Below are positions 26,617 through 35,487 of a stretch of DNA of 64,000 nucleotides, in pieces. The first letter of the stretch is position 1; each line of letters opens with the position of its first letter. Source of the stretch: G963667075 sp963667075 (GTDB taxonomy: Bacteria; Pseudomonadota; Alphaproteobacteria; Micavibrionales; Micavibrionaceae); assembly GCA_963667075.1 (NCBI GenBank), contig OY762938.1:1426001-1490000 (forward strand), in the 5' to 3' direction. The notes beneath the pieces were generated by a model, which had not been told where the DNA came from, ran no database searches, and worked only from the letters and a program-made list of their open reading frames with translations. The translations under genes were made by a program, and so were the position numbers.

Positions 26617-28230
26617 GTGTTAAATAAATTACTGATTTTGTTTTGTTTTTTTGGTGTTGTGCTTGGCGATTATCCTGTTCTCGCGGAGCCGGTGAGCCGT
26701 GATGATATAGAGCATCTAATAGCGGACCTTTCTTGTGAGAACGATAACCAATGCAAGGCGATGCCTTTTAGGAAAAAGGCCTGTGGCGGTTATTATGAGC
26801 ATTTACTGTATTCGTCAAAAACAGTTGATGAAGGACAGTTAAAAAAGGCTGTTGATGTTTTTTACCGTTTGAACCCGCCGCCAGAGATGTCGGATTGTGC
26901 TTTTGTCGTTCCTCCCACACCTCGTTGTATTTTGGGAAACTGTGTTGCCATTCCAGAGGGGGTTGATTTGCTTGTCTATGCTGTTGCTCATGATGATATA
27001 CGCTTGGTAAAGGCACTTCTTGACGGTAAGGTTGAGGGATACAAACCAGCTCCTGATTTGCCTGCAGCACTGCCCCTTGCCTGGTCATATAAGGGGAGAG
27101 ATGGTTCTCTTGAAATGATGGAAGCACTTCTTTCTCTCGGGGCTGACCCTGATCATGATTCAAGTATGGCTGGCATTGTGTCTCAAAATGGCGATCTGGA
27201 TGTGTTAAAGCTATTATTGAAACACGGGATGCGTCATGAAGAGGTTATGCTTTCTTCTGTGGCGGGTGGTCATACGGACATAGTCGAATATTTACTGGAA
27301 AATGGTGCGGATGTAAATTTGTCTGACAGGCGTGAGGCAACGCTTTTGATGCATGCGAGTGAGAACGGACATGCTGAACTTGTGCGCTTTCTTATTGAGA
27401 AAGGGGCCCGGGTGAATGAGGCGGATTATCAAGGTGAAACGGCTCTGATACGGGCGGTCAGGAACGGTGATTTGACGGTCGTTAATCTTTTGATTGAGGC
27501 GGGTGCTGATATAAAACAGGCCTCGTGGAACGGGCTTACGCCTCTTGCGGCGGCAATGAATAATAAGGTGAATCAGGCTGTTATTGACGCATTGCTATCC
27601 AGAGGGGCTGATATAAATTTCGTGTCTGAGCGCTCTACCCGTCCGCTGGTGCTTACCGAGGCTGTGAAAAGCAATGATCCTGTGCTGGTTAAGAATCTTA
27701 TAGAGCTGGGGGCCGATGTTTATCTCGAGTCTGAACAGGGTAATGCGCTTGATGTGGCTCTCCTGTCTAATGTTTTTGTTACCAGAAACACCCCCGCTGC
27801 GCCCAAGATAGGATTGTCAGAAGAAGGCAAGACGGCCAACGATGTTGAACGGGAAAAGAATACACAAATTATAAAGATGCTTTTAGCTGAAATGCCCGAA
27901 ATCAGGATATGGAGCCGCAGGAAGGATGCGCCTTTGCAAATGGCAGCGGCACAAAATAATGTGCCGGCTATTAAATTGTTGTTGGAAAAAGGTGTTGATG
28001 TAAACGACTACGGCAAACAGGATAGTTCAGCGTTAATTTTAGCCGTGAAAAACAGACAGATAGAGGCTGTAAGGGTTCTTTTAGAAGCTGGGGCGGATAA
28101 AAAACAAAAAGATGCTCAGGGTAAAGAGGCACTGGATTATGCTACCCTGTGTTCTTGCCCGGCTGTAAGGGGTAGGCCGGTGAAGGAAGATATGTGCGTA
28201 TGTGCGCAGATGCTTGATTTGCTGAAATAA
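26617..28230 (+). CDS. Exported ankyrin-repeat protein
   Basis: A protein of about 537 aa with a signal peptide (LNKLLILFCFFGVVLGDYPVLA), a Cys-containing N-terminal part (to about residue 115) and many ankyrin repeats afterwards. Typical units read GHTDIVEYLLENGADVN, GHAELVRFLIEKGARVN and DLTVVNLLIEAGADI. Ankyrin repeats bind proteins. I chose GTG 26617 because TTTGAGG sits 6 nt upstream; a TTG at 26605 is in frame but poorly placed. An exported ankyrin protein may act in the periplasm or outside the cell. The C-terminus has several Cys (LCSCPAVRG, MCVCAQML). Confidence 0.85.
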   Translation: MLNKLLILFCFFGVVLGDYPVLAEPVSRDDIEHLIADLSCENDNQCKAMPFRKKACGGYYEHLLYSSKTVDEGQLKKAVDVFYRLNPPPEMSDCAFVVPPTPRCILGNCVAIPEGVDLLVYAVAHDDIRLVKALLDGKVEGYKPAPDLPAALPLAWSYKGRDGSLEMMEALLSLGADPDHDSSMAGIVSQNGDLDVLKLLLKHGMRHEEVMLSSVAGGHTDIVEYLLENGADVNLSDRREATLLMHASENGHAELVRFLIEKGARVNEADYQGETALIRAVRNGDLTVVNLLIEAGADIKQASWNGLTPLAAAMNNKVNQAVIDALLSRGADINFVSERSTRPLVLTEAVKSNDPVLVKNLIELGADVYLESEQGNALDVALLSNVFVTRNTPAAPKIGLSEEGKTANDVEREKNTQIIKMLLAEMPEIRIWSRRKDAPLQMAAAQNNVPAIKLLLEKGVDVNDYGKQDSSALILAVKNRQIEAVRVLLEAGADKKQKDAQGKEALDYATLCSCPAVRGRPVKEDMCVCAQMLDLLK

Positions 28231-28450
28231 GGCAGTGTGTTTGAAAAAAAAGGGCTGATTTTTTATTTTTATTCAGTTCTTTGTAAAGGAGCCGACTCAA
28301 AGATTTGTGTTTTTTGAAAGAAAAGACTAGGATATACTCTGATAAGGGTTTTTGTGTTATGGGCTTTGCTCTTTACCGCTTGCCTTTATCTCTATTTTTC
28401 AAAGGTTTTTCGTTCTAAAAACAAATCAGCAAATGAAACAAGAAGATAAT

Positions 28451-28975
28451 ATGATGAAAAAAACGCTTATTCTTTCAGCTACTGTGGCAGCTATTACGGT
28501 CTCTTTCTTTATGGCACCTGTGGCCCACGCGTCGGGCACCAAGCGGATAGGCACTTTTGGTGCGTGGGAGGCTTACGAATTTGTGGAGAATGGCAATAAA
28601 GTTTGTTATATGGCCAGTGAGCCTGAGGATGCCAAAGGGGATTACAACAAGAGGGGTGAAGTCTTCGCGATGGTTACGCATCGTCCGGCAGAAGGAACAA
28701 AAGATGTTTTTAGCTACGTGACAGGCTATACGTACAAATCGGGCAGTGATGTGACTGTGAAAGTTAATGGCCGTTCCTTTGGTCTTTTTACGCAGGATGA
28801 TACGGCCTGGGCCCCTGATGCTGCAACAGACGGGCAGATTGTTGAGGCTATTCGCAAAGGGTCTAAAATGGTTGTGAAAGGAACCTCTTCAAGAGGGACA
28901 TTGACAACAGATACTTTTTCTCTGAAAGGCTCTGGCGCGGCGCATGATGCGATTACCAAAGCCTGTGGAATGTGA
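28451..28975 (+). CDS. Invasion-associated locus B (IalB)-family protein
   Basis: About 174 aa with a signal peptide (MKKTLILSATVAAITVSFF, cut after AHA). The mature protein reads GTFGAWEAYEF, then NKVCYMASEP and later FTQDDTAWAPDAATDG, which matches IalB (Bartonella invasion-associated) proteins found widely in Alphaproteobacteria. The two cysteines typical of the family are present, one near residue 50 and one at the C-terminus (KACGM). The molecular function in non-pathogens is unknown. The true start is the tandem ATG at 28451 or 28454 rather than an upstream ATG, because the signal peptide begins here. Confidence 0.85.
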   Translation: MMKKTLILSATVAAITVSFFMAPVAHASGTKRIGTFGAWEAYEFVENGNKVCYMASEPEDAKGDYNKRGEVFAMVTHRPAEGTKDVFSYVTGYTYKSGSDVTVKVNGRSFGLFTQDDTAWAPDAATDGQIVEAIRKGSKMVVKGTSSRGTLTTDTFSLKGSGAAHDAITKACGM

Positions 28976-28996
28976 TTTTATGTCTGGAGGTAATAA

Positions 28997-29476
28997 ATGA
29001 AACATCTGGAAGTGTCTAAGAAAATTTCTGTTACAAAGAAATTAGACCCTAAAATATTGAAAGACTCTCTTGTCGAGAGGATAGGGGAGGCTATGGATGT
29101 TCAGTTTGTTTCTTCAGAAGATGATATTTTTAGTGTAAAAGCGTCTACGGGGGCACCCGGGGCTATCGCCAGACATGCCAGTGTGAGTGTGAAATTTAAA
29201 ATTTTGCAGGATGATAAACTCGTTCGTATTCTTTGTGCTGGCTATACCAAGGTGTCCTCTTCGCTTGTCTTTATTTATGCGTCGTTTATTGCGGCTATTC
29301 TCGCTGTGGGGCTTTTGCCCGGCTCTATTGAGACCGGCGATAAGGGCGGGGCCATGGATGCGCTTATTTTTCTTCTCATCGGTGTTTATGTTGTTATTGA
29401 TGTTAGTAAGAAGCTTAGTGAACCAAAGGAAATTCTTGAAGATATTTTGCAGTCCATTGATACAGAGTTTGGCTAA
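28997..29476 (+). CDS. Small two-segment membrane protein
   Basis: I do not recognise the family. This 159-aa protein has a soluble N-terminal part of about 85 residues, then two hydrophobic segments (SLVFIYASFIAAILAVGLLP and ALIFLLIGVYVVIDV) and a short charged tail. A GGAGG lies 7 nt before the ATG. It starts 21 nt after the IalB-like gene and is probably co-transcribed with it. Confidence 0.65.
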   Translation: MKHLEVSKKISVTKKLDPKILKDSLVERIGEAMDVQFVSSEDDIFSVKASTGAPGAIARHASVSVKFKILQDDKLVRILCAGYTKVSSSLVFIYASFIAAILAVGLLPGSIETGDKGGAMDALIFLLIGVYVVIDVSKKLSEPKEILEDILQSIDTEFG

Positions 29477-29618
29477 AAACGTTTTTGGGTTTATCCACTC
29501 TTCTCTGTTGTCCAGAGTCATGAAAGACATTGGTCGTTTGTGTTCTTTGTGCTATTACCATCTTCTTTCGTGTTTAAAGATTTTAAAGAGAGAGAAACGG
29601 GCAGGCAAAGACGGTTCT

Positions 29619-31172
29619 ATGGTCGGATATTTTTGTAATTTTTCCAAAAAATTGTACCGGGTTTTTCCGCTTCGTGTACGGCATGTTTACAGAAAAGGAA
29701 GTTGCCGTCTGAGGCTGCGTTATACCGTTATGCCGTCTCTTTTTGCTGTTTGTTTGTTAACGTTTGCAGGATGGCATTATTTTTCGGCCTCTGATGTTGC
29801 TTCTTTTCATAAAAAAAAGATATTAACCTCTGCCATTTTAACTGAAAAAGGGGCGGTGCAGCTTGCGCAAGCGGAGGGCGCAGCGGATAGACGAGGGAAA
29901 CAAGAGACTATTCGTTATAAAGATACACTTGATCTTTTTCGTGATGAAAGCGGCCAAATCAGACGGACTGATACGACAAGAAAGACAGCAGCACTTGTCC
30001 AGTCTTATGCTATGCAATTTCGAAATCCATCTCCCAAACCTGAAGAACGTATGATCGAGATTGGCAAAGGGGATACGCTGGCTGGTGTTCTGCAAAAAGC
30101 AGGGGCGTCTTCGGCAGAGGCCTATAAAATTGTTGATTCAATGAAATCCTATTATGATCCGCGTTCCATAAAACCGGGACAGCAAGTTCAGGTTCGTTTT
30201 AACAGGAATGAAGAAGGGGTAAGACAGCTATACGAAGTAGCGATGGCACTTGATCCTATGAAAACTGTTTTTGTGGATCGTTCTGATGATGCGTTTAGAT
30301 CACGTGTCGCTGAAAAAGAAGTTTACCGAAAAATACATGCGGCGAGTACAGAGATTGAGAGCTCTCTTTTCGGATCGGCGCAGCGTGCCGGTATTCCGAT
30401 GACGGTCGTTGCAAATGCTATGAAAGCTTTTTCATGGAATGTTGATTTCCAAAGAGATATTCGCTCAGGGGACAAGTTGGCTCTTCTTTATGATAATTAT
30501 ATGACTGATGATGGTCATGTGGCTAAAAACGGGGATGTTATCTTTGCCAAGATGGTTTTGTCTGGAAAGGAAATACCGATTTACCGTTTTGAAATGGAAG
30601 ATGGCCGGGTGGATTATTTTCAACCTGATGGTCAAAGCGTTCGCAAAGCGCTCCTTAGAACGCCTGTTGATGGTGCGCGTGTTTCTTCCGGTTTTGGTAT
30701 GCGTAAACACCCCATTCTTGGCTATAGTAAAATGCATAAAGGGATGGACTTCGCGGCCAGAACGGGGACGCCGATTTATGCTGCGGGTGATGGCGTTATA
30801 GAAAAGGCAGGGCGAAATGGTTCATATGGCATATATGCGCGTGTGCGCCATAATTCAAAACTGAAAACTGCTTATGCTCATATGTCTAAACTGGCCAACG
30901 GTATGCGTCCGGGCAAGCGTGTTAAGCAAGGCCAGATTATCGGCTATGTTGGTACCACAGGCCGTTCGACAGGGCCACATCTTCATTACGAGGTCCTTGT
31001 TAATGATAAGCAGGTTAATCCTCGTTCTGTTGATTTGCCGACAGGCGAAATTCTTAAAGGAAAAGAGCTAAAACGCCTTAAAGAAAAAATCAGAAAAATT
31101 GATCAAAAATATGCTGCGCTTTCAAAAGGCATGAAGCTTGCACAGGCCGAAGATCCGAAATCTGTTCAGTAA
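29619..31172 (+). CDS. M23 (LytM) peptidoglycan endopeptidase
   Basis: About 517 aa. An N-terminal basic stretch is followed by one membrane segment (MPSLFAVCLLTFAGWHYF). A LysM/OapA-like region follows (MIEIGKGDTLAGVLQKAG, then IKPGQQVQVRF). The C-terminal M23 domain has the zinc ligands in HKGMDF and HLHYEV. It likely cuts peptide cross-links in the periplasmic wall during growth or division, or activates as a divisome factor does. The frame is open further upstream and none of the ATGs (29520, 29619) has a good ribosome-binding site, so the start is uncertain. A Lys-rich C-terminal tail follows the catalytic domain. Confidence 0.9.
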   Translation: MVGYFCNFSKKLYRVFPLRVRHVYRKGSCRLRLRYTVMPSLFAVCLLTFAGWHYFSASDVASFHKKKILTSAILTEKGAVQLAQAEGAADRRGKQETIRYKDTLDLFRDESGQIRRTDTTRKTAALVQSYAMQFRNPSPKPEERMIEIGKGDTLAGVLQKAGASSAEAYKIVDSMKSYYDPRSIKPGQQVQVRFNRNEEGVRQLYEVAMALDPMKTVFVDRSDDAFRSRVAEKEVYRKIHAASTEIESSLFGSAQRAGIPMTVVANAMKAFSWNVDFQRDIRSGDKLALLYDNYMTDDGHVAKNGDVIFAKMVLSGKEIPIYRFEMEDGRVDYFQPDGQSVRKALLRTPVDGARVSSGFGMRKHPILGYSKMHKGMDFAARTGTPIYAAGDGVIEKAGRNGSYGIYARVRHNSKLKTAYAHMSKLANGMRPGKRVKQGQIIGYVGTTGRSTGPHLHYEVLVNDKQVNPRSVDLPTGEILKGKELKRLKEKIRKIDQKYAALSKGMKLAQAEDPKSVQ

Positions 31173-31204
31173 GAACGTTTTTTTGTAATCTCCTACCTCA
31201 AAAG

Positions 31205-31260
31205 CACTCTATCATTTGTTCACGCCAAGGTCTCGAAGGGGCCGCCAAGAACACCAAGAG
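31205..31260. repeat. Fragment of dispersed intergenic repeat
   Basis: The segment with TTGTTCACGCCAAG and CCAAGAACACCAAGAG matches the reverse complement of 40444-40466. Together with 32457-32600 it reproduces the unit at 40325-40466 in inverted orientation. In 31173-31557 I see no gene, only this and the palindromes listed next. Confidence 0.55.
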
Positions 31261-31451
31261 TAAAAATCTTGAGAAGCTTATAATGTCCTGTTTTTATAGC
31301 TAAATTACCATAGCTTATGCGAAACAAAATGATTCAATAAAATCATTTTATAGTCGTTACGATTTAAAATCGACTATGTCATACGAGCACTGTCATGCCC
31401 GCGAGAGAGGCCTTTTAGGCCGAACATAAACAGCGTGACTCCAGAACAAAG

Positions 31452-31507
31452 AGCACGGCATATGCCGTGCACATTATTTGACTGGATACCGGATCGGTGT
31501 CCGGTAT
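31452..31507. repeat. REP-like palindromes
   Basis: GCACGGCATATGCCGTGC (31453-31470) is a perfect palindrome. ATACCGGA/TCCGGTAT (31486-31507) is an 8-bp hairpin. The second hairpin and the 40 nt after it closely resemble 40474-40535 (ATGCCGGA/TCCGGCAT) in direct orientation. Confidence 0.7.
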
Positions 31508-31562
31508 GACACCGCGCGTTGATTTTTCTTCTAAACGACGATATATGGCATGCGTTATATAG

Positions 31563-32126
31563 CTAGTTCCATATATACTTGCGCGACACAAGAATATCTT
31601 CTAAAGATCCATTAATCTGATATTTCCACGCTTGCTTTATGTTTGCCCATAGCTTTTCGATGGGATTTAGGTGCGGAGAATAAGGAGGCAGGAATAGTAC
31701 AAAATGGCCAGCATTTTTAAGAATATCCCTTGTTTCTTGCGATTTATGAAAGCTTGCATTATCCATAACAATAACACTGCCGGGTTTAAGTTCGGGCAAA
31801 AGATGATGCTTTAGCCAAACATTCATTGCTTGCGTATTACAATTTCCTTTAAACAAAACCGGTGCGATTAATTTGCCTTTTAGGTAACCGCCTATTAGAG
31901 ACGTTCGAGGCCTGGACTGGCTGCCTACATCGCCATAAATGCGCTTACCCTTAGGGCTATAAGCGTGGCTCCGGCTTGTTCCCGGCGCAAAACCTGTTTC
32001 ATCCATGTAAACGATGTCATGGCCTTTGCGAACAAAACGATCCAGCTTTTTTAGGTATGATCTACGCCATTTTTCATAGTGTCTTTTCTCTTTGTAGCGT
32101 GCCATTTTTTTTACGGGTATAACCAA
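31563..32126 (-). CDS. IS630 transposase, DDE catalytic part (frame 2)
   Basis: A 187-aa DDE_3-type catalytic domain. The three acidic residues are in VYMDETGF, VIVMDNASFH and HLNPIEKLW, which match the IS630 D-D-E pattern. It lacks the DNA-binding domain, which is in the overlapping frame just upstream. Both parts together have the length of a complete IS630 transposase (about 280 aa), so this is made either by frameshifting at the A8 tract (32105-32112) or is one half of an inactivated gene. An internal Met is present but no ribosome-binding site is evident. Confidence 0.85.
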   Translation of the reverse strand: MVIPVKKMARYKEKRHYEKWRRSYLKKLDRFVRKGHDIVYMDETGFAPGTSRSHAYSPKGKRIYGDVGSQSRPRTSLIGGYLKGKLIAPVLFKGNCNTQAMNVWLKHHLLPELKPGSVIVMDNASFHKSQETRDILKNAGHFVLFLPPYSPHLNPIEKLWANIKQAWKYQINGSLEDILVSRKYIWN

Positions 32127-32412
32127 GAACCTTAAGCGAATGCCAAACTGCGTTGATGCTCACGTCAAGCTCTTGCGCCAGTTCTTTGAGCATCATGTCA
32201 GGGCGGGCTTCTACAAGCTCAATAAGCTTCTTTCGGTCGGTCTTTCGCGCATCCCGGGGGCCGGGTTTAACCGCAACATAATCTCGACCTTGTTTAAGCC
32301 AATAAAATACTGAACGGGCGCTAACCTGAAATCTCCGGGCCGCCTCCGCTTTGCTCCCGCCGTTCTCAACAAAATCTATAACTCGGGTGCGTATATCTGA
32401 TGAACATCTCAT
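32074..32412 (-). CDS. IS630 transposase, helix-turn-helix part (frame 1)
   Basis: A 112-aa protein with two helix-turn-helix units: residues about 5-45 (VIDFVENGGSKAEAARRFQV and ARSVFYWLKQG) and 65-100 (MMLKELAQELDVSINAVWHSL). This is the DNA-binding N-terminal half of IS630 transposases. It overlaps the catalytic frame by 53 nt, and the shift from this frame to the next is +1 (or -2). Confidence 0.85.
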   Translation of the reverse strand: MRCSSDIRTRVIDFVENGGSKAEAARRFQVSARSVFYWLKQGRDYVAVKPGPRDARKTDRKKLIELVEARPDMMLKELAQELDVSINAVWHSLKVLGYTRKKNGTLQREKTL

Positions 32413-32456
32413 AGATCATAAAATAACATACGCAAATGTTTATGGGAATAGCTATA

Positions 32457-32600
32457 GAAGTCTTTCGCAAAAGGTTAGAAAATACGCCCTTTTGCTTTTC
32501 CCGCCCCTGCTTTCGCAGGGGTAAACTCCAGCGGGAATCTTTTAAAAGCAATGAGTCAAAGACCCCCATTTTCACGGGGAAAGCAATAATCTGACCTTTT
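32457..32600. repeat. Dispersed intergenic repeat, IS-interrupted copy
   Basis: Reads on the minus strand as TTGCTTTCCCCGTGAAAA, then TTTTAAAAGATTCCCGC, a CCCCTGC-TTTC-GCAGGGG hairpin (32504-32521), GGGAAAAGCAAAAGGGCG and finally CTTCTATAG at the IS edge. The same order without the hairpin appears at 40334-40448. Confidence 0.7.
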
Positions 32601-32670
32601 GGGAAAGGATTCTATAATACTGGATAGGTGTGGCGTGGCACTGTTTTGATGGGGGTGGGTGAGCTTTAGC

Positions 32671-32949
32671 CTAAAAGACCGGGTTTAGTTCCCAGTATTT
32701 TAGTGGTTCTTCGACCTTTTCCCTTTGGTCGGCCATCCAGTCTTTTTGTATGCCTAAGCCGTGTTCGGGGTCAAAGCGGTACTCACTGTATTCTTTATAG
32801 TAAGTCATCCAGCGTTCAATGTTTTCATCCATTTTCTTTTGATGAGATACACGATCCTTTAAATAAGGATTATCCTCCCAAGTATCATCGGCGATAGCGG
32901 GAGAGGAGAGGATCATGGCTGTAAAGCAAAAAAGAAGGAAACGATTCAT
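32671..32949 (-). CDS. Small exported hypothetical protein
   Basis: I do not recognise this 92-aa protein. It has a signal peptide (MNRFLLFCFTAMILSSPAIA, cleavage before DDTW) and a short mature part rich in Trp, Tyr and charged residues without cysteines. It is probably periplasmic. It stands alone beside the mobile element region. Confidence 0.6.
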   Translation of the reverse strand: MNRFLLFCFTAMILSSPAIADDTWEDNPYLKDRVSHQKKMDENIERWMTYYKEYSEYRFDPEHGLGIQKDWMADQREKVEEPLKYWELNPVF

Positions 32950-33040
32950 CGACTAAAACCGGGTTTAAGAAAAATACATCTCCGCTGAGTCTACACGTTT
33001 TCTTATTTTTTGAAAAGGCACTATTTACAAGGTTTTGATT

Positions 33041-34042
33041 TTATTCTTTTATGGCTTCATATACTTTGTACCCGTTGCCTTCATGCCGTTTTTTACAGTG
33101 CGGGAAAAGCTCTTGCAGTATGGTTTCGTATGGCAGGTGGGCGTTTGCAACCATATAGAGCACGCCCTTACGCCGCAAGGTATTATAGGCTGTTTTGATA
33201 AAAGCTTGTCCTATGGTGGCATTGCTTTGTTTTCCCTCATGGAATGGAGGATTCATTATAATCCAGTCAAGGGCCGGAAGGGCTACAGAAGCTGTATCGG
33301 TTAAATCAGCCCAAACGAAGGTTGCGTCTTGTTCTTGCATGTTTTTTTTGCAGGCCTCAAGGGCGCGGCTGTCAGCGTCTATGCAATATAGTTTCGCGGA
33401 TATAGGCGCGTTCATGGATAAAAAGCCATAACCACAGCCAAAATCTGCGCCTGTGCCGGTTAATGATTCGGGCAGGGCATGCAGCAATATATGGGAGCCC
33501 TGATCAACTTTATTCCAGCCATAAATACCGGGACGGCTATAGAATTCATATGTTTCTTGCGTTATATGTTGCAACGCGCCCTGTTCAAGAAAAGCTTTAG
33601 GTGGTTCATTCCGTTTTCGTCCCCATACGCAGCGGGCTTTGTTCTTGGAAAAAGATTCCGCTTTTATGTCCATGGAGGTTAGTGTTTTTGGAAGTCTGGT
33701 GCCGCCGGCGTTATTAGCGGCAACACACATTAAAAGTCCGTTGTCTTCCAGAACAGACAAGGCGGCGGCTATCAGGTATTCTGTTTCTTTTTGCTGTTTT
33801 GTTGTTTCAATAAAGGCGGCGGCATATTTTTTGCCCAAGAAGTCTTTTTCCTGCACAAGAGAGGCATTAGAAATTTCCCACTGGCGGGCGTATGGCAAGA
33901 AGGGTTGCCATACATCCAGTGCAGCATTTAAAAGACGCTTATTAAATTTATCATTATACTGGCCGTGCAAAAACAGGACGTTTTTACCATCGAAAGAGAA
34001 ATCCTGCTCGTGACAAACCATGTCAAAGAGTTCTATAGTCAT
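33041..34042 (-). CDS. rsmC: RsmC/RlmG-like rRNA guanine methyltransferase
   Basis: About 333 aa. The C-terminal half is a class I SAM methyltransferase with motif I GADFGCGYGFLSMNA and the N6/N2-type catalytic motif NPPFHEGK. These are the marks of RsmC (16S rRNA G1207) and RlmG. The N-terminal half is a degenerate copy of the same fold, as in the family. I chose ATG 34042, preceded by GGA, instead of a TTG at 34078. It is divergent from the MATE gene with about 38 nt between starts. RsmC and RlmG are hard to separate by eye. Confidence 0.85.
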   Translation of the reverse strand: MTIELFDMVCHEQDFSFDGKNVLFLHGQYNDKFNKRLLNAALDVWQPFLPYARQWEISNASLVQEKDFLGKKYAAAFIETTKQQKETEYLIAAALSVLEDNGLLMCVAANNAGGTRLPKTLTSMDIKAESFSKNKARCVWGRKRNEPPKAFLEQGALQHITQETYEFYSRPGIYGWNKVDQGSHILLHALPESLTGTGADFGCGYGFLSMNAPISAKLYCIDADSRALEACKKNMQEQDATFVWADLTDTASVALPALDWIIMNPPFHEGKQSNATIGQAFIKTAYNTLRRKGVLYMVANAHLPYETILQELFPHCKKRHEGNGYKVYEAIKE

Positions 34043-34080
34043 GTTTCCAAATTTAGGTCTATTGGGACGTTTACGCAAAC

Positions 34081-35430
34081 ATGAAAAACGAAAAGCTCAC
34101 ACAAGGATCTCTTCATAAGCATTTGTTCAGGATTTCGTTCCCCGCGCTGTGGGGCGTTATGAGTGTTATGGGGTTTCAACTGGTTGATTCCTATTTTGTT
34201 TCTCTTTTGGGGACAGAGCCTTTGGCCGCGTTAAGCTTTTCCTTTCCGATTACGTTTTTGTTTTTTTCAATTTCTATTAGTTTTGGTTCTGCCGTTTCTT
34301 CTATATCTTCCCGCTTAATCGGAAGCGGACGGGTGGGTAAAGTAAGACGTATTGTGCCGCATACCTATATGCTGGCCGGGTTCGTTTCGCTTATTCTTAC
34401 CTTTTTGACTTTTTTGTTTCATGATCAGATTTTTACGCTTTTGGGGGCAAGTGGCCGGCTTTTTGAAAATGTTCGGGCCTATATGATGATCTGGCTTATT
34501 GGGGCCGTACCTTCCTCTTTTATTCCTGTTTCTAATGGTACCATGCGTGCGTTTGGGGATGCAAAAAGTCCAGCCGTTATTCTGGCGGTTTCTATGGGCA
34601 GTAATATTATCCTTGATCCTTTCCTTATTTTTGGTATCGGTCCTTTTCCGGCACTGGGTATTCAAGGGGCCGCGCTGGCAACGGCTTTGGCTAATATTTT
34701 AACGGCTCTTCTGGCCTTATATTTTATTTACAAACGTAAAAAACTGATTTGTGTGCGCCATATTGTTAAACCTGTCCTTTTCGTATCTTCAGCAAAAGAA
34801 GTGCTGCGTTTTGCTTTGCCCAACAGCGTGAGCAATAGCGTCTCTCCAATCGTAAACAGTTTTATTATTTCTATGTTATCGGCGTCTGGGGCGCATGCTG
34901 TGGCGGCGTATGGTGTGGTAAGCCGTATTGAGACGTTTGTTTTTGTTCCCTTTATGGCGACTCTGATGGGGGCAGCTCCGATTATTGGGCAAAACTTTGG
35001 TGCGAAACAATATAGCCGCGTGAGAGAAGTGTTCCGTCTGGTGGTGCGGTTGAACATTATCTGGTCCTCGATGCTGGCTTTATTGCTTAGTTGTTTTGCT
35101 TATTCTCTCATATCTTTGTTTTCAAAGGATCCAGAGGTTGTTCACTATGCGCTCCTGTTTTTCTGGATCGTGCCTTTTTCTTATGCTTTTGGCAATCTCA
35201 TCCCCTGTTGTTCTTCTGCTTTTAACGCCATGGGGATGCCGTCGCGTTCTTTCTTTTTGACTCTTGCAAGAGGCCTCGTTTTTACCCTTCCTGCGGTATA
35301 TGTGGGCTATTCTTTCAATGGTGCAAAAGGGCTCTTCCTTGCGATGGCTTTGGTGAATTTCTGTGCAGGACTGTTCTTTTTTTACTGGAGTAAGGCAAAG
35401 CTTGATAAGGTGCTGGGCATGATGCGATAG
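34081..35430 (+). CDS. MATE-family multidrug/solute antiporter
   Basis: A 449-aa inner-membrane protein with about 12 hydrophobic segments in two related halves. The first half begins FRISFPALWGVMSVMGFQLVDSYFV and the second near LRFALPNSVSNSVSPIVNS, the two-fold pattern of the MATE family. It would export drugs or metabolites in exchange for Na+ or H+. The substrate is unknown. The start lies 38 nt from the divergent rsmC start, so both genes must share a compact promoter region. Confidence 0.9.
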   Translation: MKNEKLTQGSLHKHLFRISFPALWGVMSVMGFQLVDSYFVSLLGTEPLAALSFSFPITFLFFSISISFGSAVSSISSRLIGSGRVGKVRRIVPHTYMLAGFVSLILTFLTFLFHDQIFTLLGASGRLFENVRAYMMIWLIGAVPSSFIPVSNGTMRAFGDAKSPAVILAVSMGSNIILDPFLIFGIGPFPALGIQGAALATALANILTALLALYFIYKRKKLICVRHIVKPVLFVSSAKEVLRFALPNSVSNSVSPIVNSFIISMLSASGAHAVAAYGVVSRIETFVFVPFMATLMGAAPIIGQNFGAKQYSRVREVFRLVVRLNIIWSSMLALLLSCFAYSLISLFSKDPEVVHYALLFFWIVPFSYAFGNLIPCCSSAFNAMGMPSRSFFLTLARGLVFTLPAVYVGYSFNGAKGLFLAMALVNFCAGLFFFYWSKAKLDKVLGMMR

Positions 35431-35487
35431 CATTGTGATACTGTTTTCTCTGGACAGTGTTATGCTTTTTTTGATATCAAATATAAC

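Larger units (their letters stand above)
31558..32456 (-). mobile_element. IS630-type insertion sequence, about 0.9 kb
   Basis: The ends are imperfect inverted repeats: left TATAGCTAGTTCCATA and right (complement) TATAGCTATTCCCATA, both continuing to TTGCG about 10 nt on. TA at both outer edges fits the TA target duplication of IS630/Tc1 elements. Inside are two overlapping transposase frames. It sits within a dispersed repeat. Confidence 0.85.
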
